Shown: positions 61,336-64,000 of the stretch, in pieces | How positions within the stretch are numbered: position 1 is the stretch's first letter | Layout of the letters: each line of letters begins with the position of its first letter | Origin: Heliobacterium chlorum | Lineage (GTDB): Bacteria; Bacillota; Desulfitobacteriia; Heliobacteriales; Heliobacteriaceae | Direction: 5' to 3' | Length of the DNA: 64,000 bases | Assembly: GCF_014502795.1 (NCBI RefSeq) | Contig: NZ_JACVHF010000008.1 | Location: forward strand, 82,137 to 146,136 | Notes under the pieces: model-generated | The model's input: the letters and a program-made list of their open reading frames with translations, nothing else | Database searches by the model: none | Told to the model about the DNA's origin: nothing | Position numbers and translations under genes: made by a program

Positions 61336-62544
61336 CTACGATTTGGGAGAAATTTTATCCTTAAAGGTAAACTTGCCGTTTTTCACTTCCACAATAACCG
61401 CCGATTTAACCGGGTTATGTTGTCCGTCAAAGCTGATGGTCCCTGTGACAGCTTCCAAGTCTTTCGTGCTCGCCAGGGTTTCGCGAATCTTCTCCGGCTC
61501 GGCCGAGTTCGCACGCTTGATCGCATCAACCAAAATCACAGCAGCATCATAACCGAGGGCACCGAGGGCTTCGGGAGCTTCACCATATTTGTTTTTATAG
61601 GCGGCGATAAATTCTTGTACTTTGGGCGATTTTTCTTCTTCTGAGTAATGGGTGCTGAAATAGGTGTTGTTGAGTGCGTCTGCGCCAGCGATCTTGACCA
61701 GCGTCGGGGAGTCCCAACCGTCACCGCCTAAAACAGGAACGTTTAAACCTAATTCTCGGGCTTGCTTGACGATGAAGCCAGCTTCTTCGTAATAGCCAGG
61801 TACGTAGATGAGTTCGGCACCAGAACCTTTTATGCGGGTGAGAACGGAACGGAAGTCCTTGTCACCGGTCACGTAGCCCTCTTCAGCAACGACCTGACCG
61901 CCTTTTTCTACAAAGAGGTCTTTAAACGCTTTGGCTGACCCTTTGCTGTAGGGGGACTGGTTGTCTACGAGTATGGCCGCTTTGTTCAGTTTTAAATTCT
62001 TCTGGGCAAAAACCGCCATCACTTCGCCCTGGAAGGGTGCTGTGAAGCAGGCACGGAAGATATAATCTCGAGTTTTACCCGACTCGTCCACAGTAACTTC
62101 CGAAGCGACCGCTGACGACGAGATAACAGGTATCTTCCGGTCGTTGGCTTGTTTTACGAAGGCCACTGTGGCACTCGATGCGGCACCGCCGAGAATGGCC
62201 GATACTTTTTCCTGATTGATCAGCCGGGCAGCAACGTTGCTCGCTTCGCCGGCTTCCGATTTGTTATCTAAAGATACAAATTTGATTTGCTTACCCAGAA
62301 CTCCGCCCTTTGCATTCACTTCATCGATGTAGAGCTTGACACCGTTCACAGCGGCTGCGCCATATGTGGCGTTACCACCAGAAAGCTCATAGTTCCCACC
62401 GATGAGAATCTCATTGGACGTATTTTGAGGACCTGCGCCCTTTTCGCTTGCCGGTCCACATCCAGCTAGCAAGCCCGTCGTCAGCATGCTGACAGTCAGC
62501 GCCATAGCCAGCGGTAAACTCCATTTTTTCTTTTTCGACAACAT
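61336..62544 (-). CDS. Branched-chain amino acid ABC transporter substrate-binding lipoprotein (LivJ/LivK type)
   Basis: 402 aa. Signal peptide with lipobox LLAGCGPA (Cys29). Type-I periplasmic binding fold of the Leu/Ile/Val receptor group: ILIGGNYELSGGNATYGAAA, ILGGAASSATVAFV, AILVDNQSPYSKGSAKAF and GDGWDSPTLVKIAG. Outside-facing receptor for amino acids or related acids. No permease or ATPase is beside it, so the transporter body is elsewhere. ATG after AGGAGG; closed by a terminator. Confidence 0.92.
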   Translation of the reverse strand: MLSKKKKWSLPLAMALTVSMLTTGLLAGCGPASEKGAGPQNTSNEILIGGNYELSGGNATYGAAAVNGVKLYIDEVNAKGGVLGKQIKFVSLDNKSEAGEASNVAARLINQEKVSAILGGAASSATVAFVKQANDRKIPVISSSAVASEVTVDESGKTRDYIFRACFTAPFQGEVMAVFAQKNLKLNKAAILVDNQSPYSKGSAKAFKDLFVEKGGQVVAEEGYVTGDKDFRSVLTRIKGSGAELIYVPGYYEEAGFIVKQARELGLNVPVLGGDGWDSPTLVKIAGADALNNTYFSTHYSEEEKSPKVQEFIAAYKNKYGEAPEALGALGYDAAVILVDAIKRANSAEPEKIRETLASTKDLEAVTGTISFDGQHNPVKSAVIVEVKNGKFTFKDKISPKS

Positions 62545-62704
62545 GGAATATCCTCCTTTTTATCGATATCATGGACTATGTTAACAGATTCTCACCTTCA
62601 ATTCCACGATATTCTTCGCTTATCTTCGATTAAATACGATTATTTTCGACACATATAATGTTCATCACCTAACCATATTAAGGCTAGGAGGTGTATCCGA
62701 GATT

Positions 62705-63091
62705 ATGGGAAAACCCGATGTTGTTTGCGAGGTTTCCACATGCAACCATTGGTTGCCGGGGAAGCTTTGCGGTGCCGCTAATATTGACATCCTTAACGAA
62801 CAAGGGGACATGCCCCACAGTTCAGAAAAGACAAAATGCAAGACCTTCTCGAAACGTGGACTCGGTACCATGGTTTCTTCTCTAGATAACGTAAACTGGT
62901 CCGGCGTTATCACAGAGGCTGTTTTACCAGGGAAACAATCTGTTCCGTCGATCACCTGCACCGTTCAGAACTGTAATTTCTGGGGCTCAGGAAATATATG
63001 CAATGCTACAGGAATTTATGTCACTGGATCGGGCGCGAATAACGATCAGGAAACTGATTGCCACACCTTCGTCCAACGAGGGAGTCGATAA
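62705..63091 (+). CDS. DUF1540 tandem-repeat protein
   Basis: 128 aa with two copies of a Cys-rich DUF1540 repeat: CEVSTCNHWLPGKLCGAANI...KCKTF (about 8-47) and CTVQNCNFWGSGNICNATGI...DCHTF (about 85-121). Each has four Cys, which suggests metal (zinc) binding. DUF1540 proteins are common in spore-forming Clostridia, and the function is unknown. GGAGG lies 13 bases upstream, longer than usual. Followed by a terminator. Confidence 0.85.
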   Translation: MGKPDVVCEVSTCNHWLPGKLCGAANIDILNEQGDMPHSSEKTKCKTFSKRGLGTMVSSLDNVNWSGVITEAVLPGKQSVPSITCTVQNCNFWGSGNICNATGIYVTGSGANNDQETDCHTFVQRGSR

Positions 63092-63128
63092 ATCACTTTC
63101 CATTCTCTTTACGGTATAGTTTCCGAGG

Positions 63129-63184
63129 AATAAGGGACCTCCTAGACTATTGTCGGCGAGGTTCCTTATAATTTTATTTTTTTG
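63129..63184 (+). terminator. Terminator after the DUF1540 gene
   Basis: TAAGGGACCTC (63131-63141) pairs with GAGGTTCCTTA (63158-63168), followed by TAATTTTATTTTTTT. Confidence 0.85.
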
Positions 63185-63214
63185 CAGTAATCTCATCCTC
63201 AAACAGGATCGATC

Positions 63215-63275
63215 TATAAAAAAATCCCTTTTCACGTGTCTGAAGAATTACATCTCAGACGCATGAAAAGGGATA
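63215..63275 (-). terminator. Terminator of the 16S-tRNA transcript
   Basis: On the minus strand ATCCCTTTTCATGCGTCTGA (63274-63255) pairs with TCAGACACGTGAAAAGGGAT (63243-63224), followed by TTTTTTTAT. This long stem ends transcription from the tRNA genes, before any 23S rRNA. Confidence 0.88.
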
Positions 63276-63498
63276 ATCCTATCGACCTATCATGTAGACA
63301 ATCGCTTGCAAGGATTCGCTGTTTCAAATCCAACTTTTCGCTATCAAAACGTCTCCATCAGGCCTGTTAGCAGGATTTATTCAATGGGTCAGTATCGAAA
63401 CTGACAGAAGGGATGCCACGGTCCTTTCTAGCACCAGCTCCATTGTCTTAAATCTGTCTATATAGTCTTTGATGCGGGTAACACCAATGATTACCGAA

Positions 63499-63573
63499 TG
63501 GAGCGGAAGACGAGATTCGAACTCGCGACCCTCGCCTTGGCAAGGCGATGCTCTACCACTGAGCTACTTCCGC
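63499..63573 (-). tRNA. tRNA-Gly (GCC)
   Basis: 75 bases with encoded CCA. Acceptor GCGGAAG / CTTCCGC, D-arm GCTCAGTGGTAGAGC, anticodon stem TCGCC / GGCGA around TTGCCAA (anticodon GCC), T-arm GCGAG-TTCGAAT-CTCGT. Its 5' end is one base away from the 3' end of tRNA-Leu. Confidence 0.97.
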
Positions 63574-63574
63574 G

Positions 63575-63661
63575 TGGTGCGGTCGAGAGGACTTGAACCT
63601 CCACAGCCTTGCGACCACTAGAACCTGAATCTAGCGCGTCTGCCAATTCCGCCACGACCGC
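63575..63661 (-). tRNA. tRNA-Leu (CAG)
   Basis: 87 bases with encoded CCA and discriminator A. Acceptor GCGGTCG / CGACCGC; D-arm with GCGGAATTGGCAGACGC; anticodon stem CTAGA / TCTAG around TTCAGGT (anticodon CAG); long variable arm GTGGTCGCAAGGCTGTG typical of class II tRNAs; T-arm GAGG-TTCAAGT-CCTC. It lies 138 bases after the 16S 3' end. Confidence 0.97.
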
Positions 63662-63798
63662 ATCTAGAGGGATAAGTCCCTCAAAATCAAACAGTTGTGT
63701 TGCATAGCGTGCGTTCGACCTCGACATCTCACTGCGTAGAGGTTTCATTCTCTACTAGAAAACCTAGCAAGGTCACCCTCTACCGTGACGAGTCTCCA

Positions 63799-64000
<202 letters not shown>

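Noticed and set aside
63276..63498. 23S or 5S rRNA start after the tRNA genes
   Set aside because: No known 5' 23S or 5S sequence is seen here, and the terminator at 63275-63215 closes the transcript.

Overview
The window looks like a piece of the chromosome of an anaerobic, low-to-mid-GC Gram-positive bacterium of the Clostridia. The heliobacteria / Peptococcaceae side fits best, but I cannot fix the genus. Evidence: a HydF maturase for [FeFe]-hydrogenase, FeoAB, a split-type Clostridial gene order dnaE-mtrB-accD-accA-pfkA-pyk, a T-box leader, an S-box (SAM-I) leader, strong GGAGG ribosome sites, frequent TTG and GTG starts, and a 16S rRNA 3' end ending in CCTCCTTTCT. I see no phage, insertion sequence, CRISPR array or toxin island. 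The region reads as vertically inherited core and metabolic genes.

Layout: 1-0.8 kb two-component system; 1-3.8 kb molybdenum cofactor operon (moaA-moaC-MOSC-mog, led by a small conserved protein); 3.9-4.9 kb patatin phospholipase; 5-7.5 kb nitrogen regulation block (ANTAR RNA-binding regulator, PII protein, Amt ammonium channel) with an attenuated leader in front of amt; 7.6-10 kb two TauE/SafE exporters; 10-19.4 kb pyk, pfkA, accA, accD, TRAP (mtrB), dnaE; 19.4-24.4 kb YbaK deacylase, metallo-beta-lactamase-fold hydrolase, a frameshifted coiled-coil gene, and an aspartase-hydF operon; 24.6-29 kb tatA, an acetyltransferase, and an MntR-like regulator divergent from feoA and a feoB split in two genes; 29-34 kb sirtuin, an acyl-CoA synthetase behind a leucine-type T-box, metX behind a SAM riboswitch; 34-40 kb many small or hypothetical proteins, YedK, ThpR, an HD protein; 40-44.8 kb MTA-phosphorylase family protein, a second phosphofructokinase, TrmL, aconitase; 44.9-48.2 kb chemoreceptor, acetyltransferase, C39-like peptidase; 48.4-54 kb a five-gene Dpp/Opp ABC transporter; 54-62.5 kb PRC-barrel protein, AIM24-like protein, GlgA, Nfo, a TenI-ThiE fusion, an Nth-type glycosylase, a branched-chain amino acid binding protein; 62.7-64 kb DUF1540 protein, tRNA-Gly, tRNA-Leu and the 3' end of a 16S rRNA.

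The most interesting systems are regulatory. (1) The amt leader carries its own promoter, a hexaloop hairpin of the ANTAR type (loop AAAGAC) whose 3' arm is shared with an intrinsic terminator, and lies just downstream of a gene for an ANTAR protein whose receiver domain lacks the phospho-acceptor Asp. (2) A T-box with a CTC (Leu) specifier and a TGGT antiterminator bulge controls a lone acyl-CoA synthetase, which suggests leucine made from isovalerate by CoA activation and reductive carboxylation. (3) Aspartase is translationally coupled to hydF, which would place ammonia release beside H-cluster assembly. (4) The 16S rRNA is followed by tRNA-Leu, tRNA-Gly and a terminator, with no 23S rRNA. 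These are readings from sequence alone; alignments, folding and expression data were not available.
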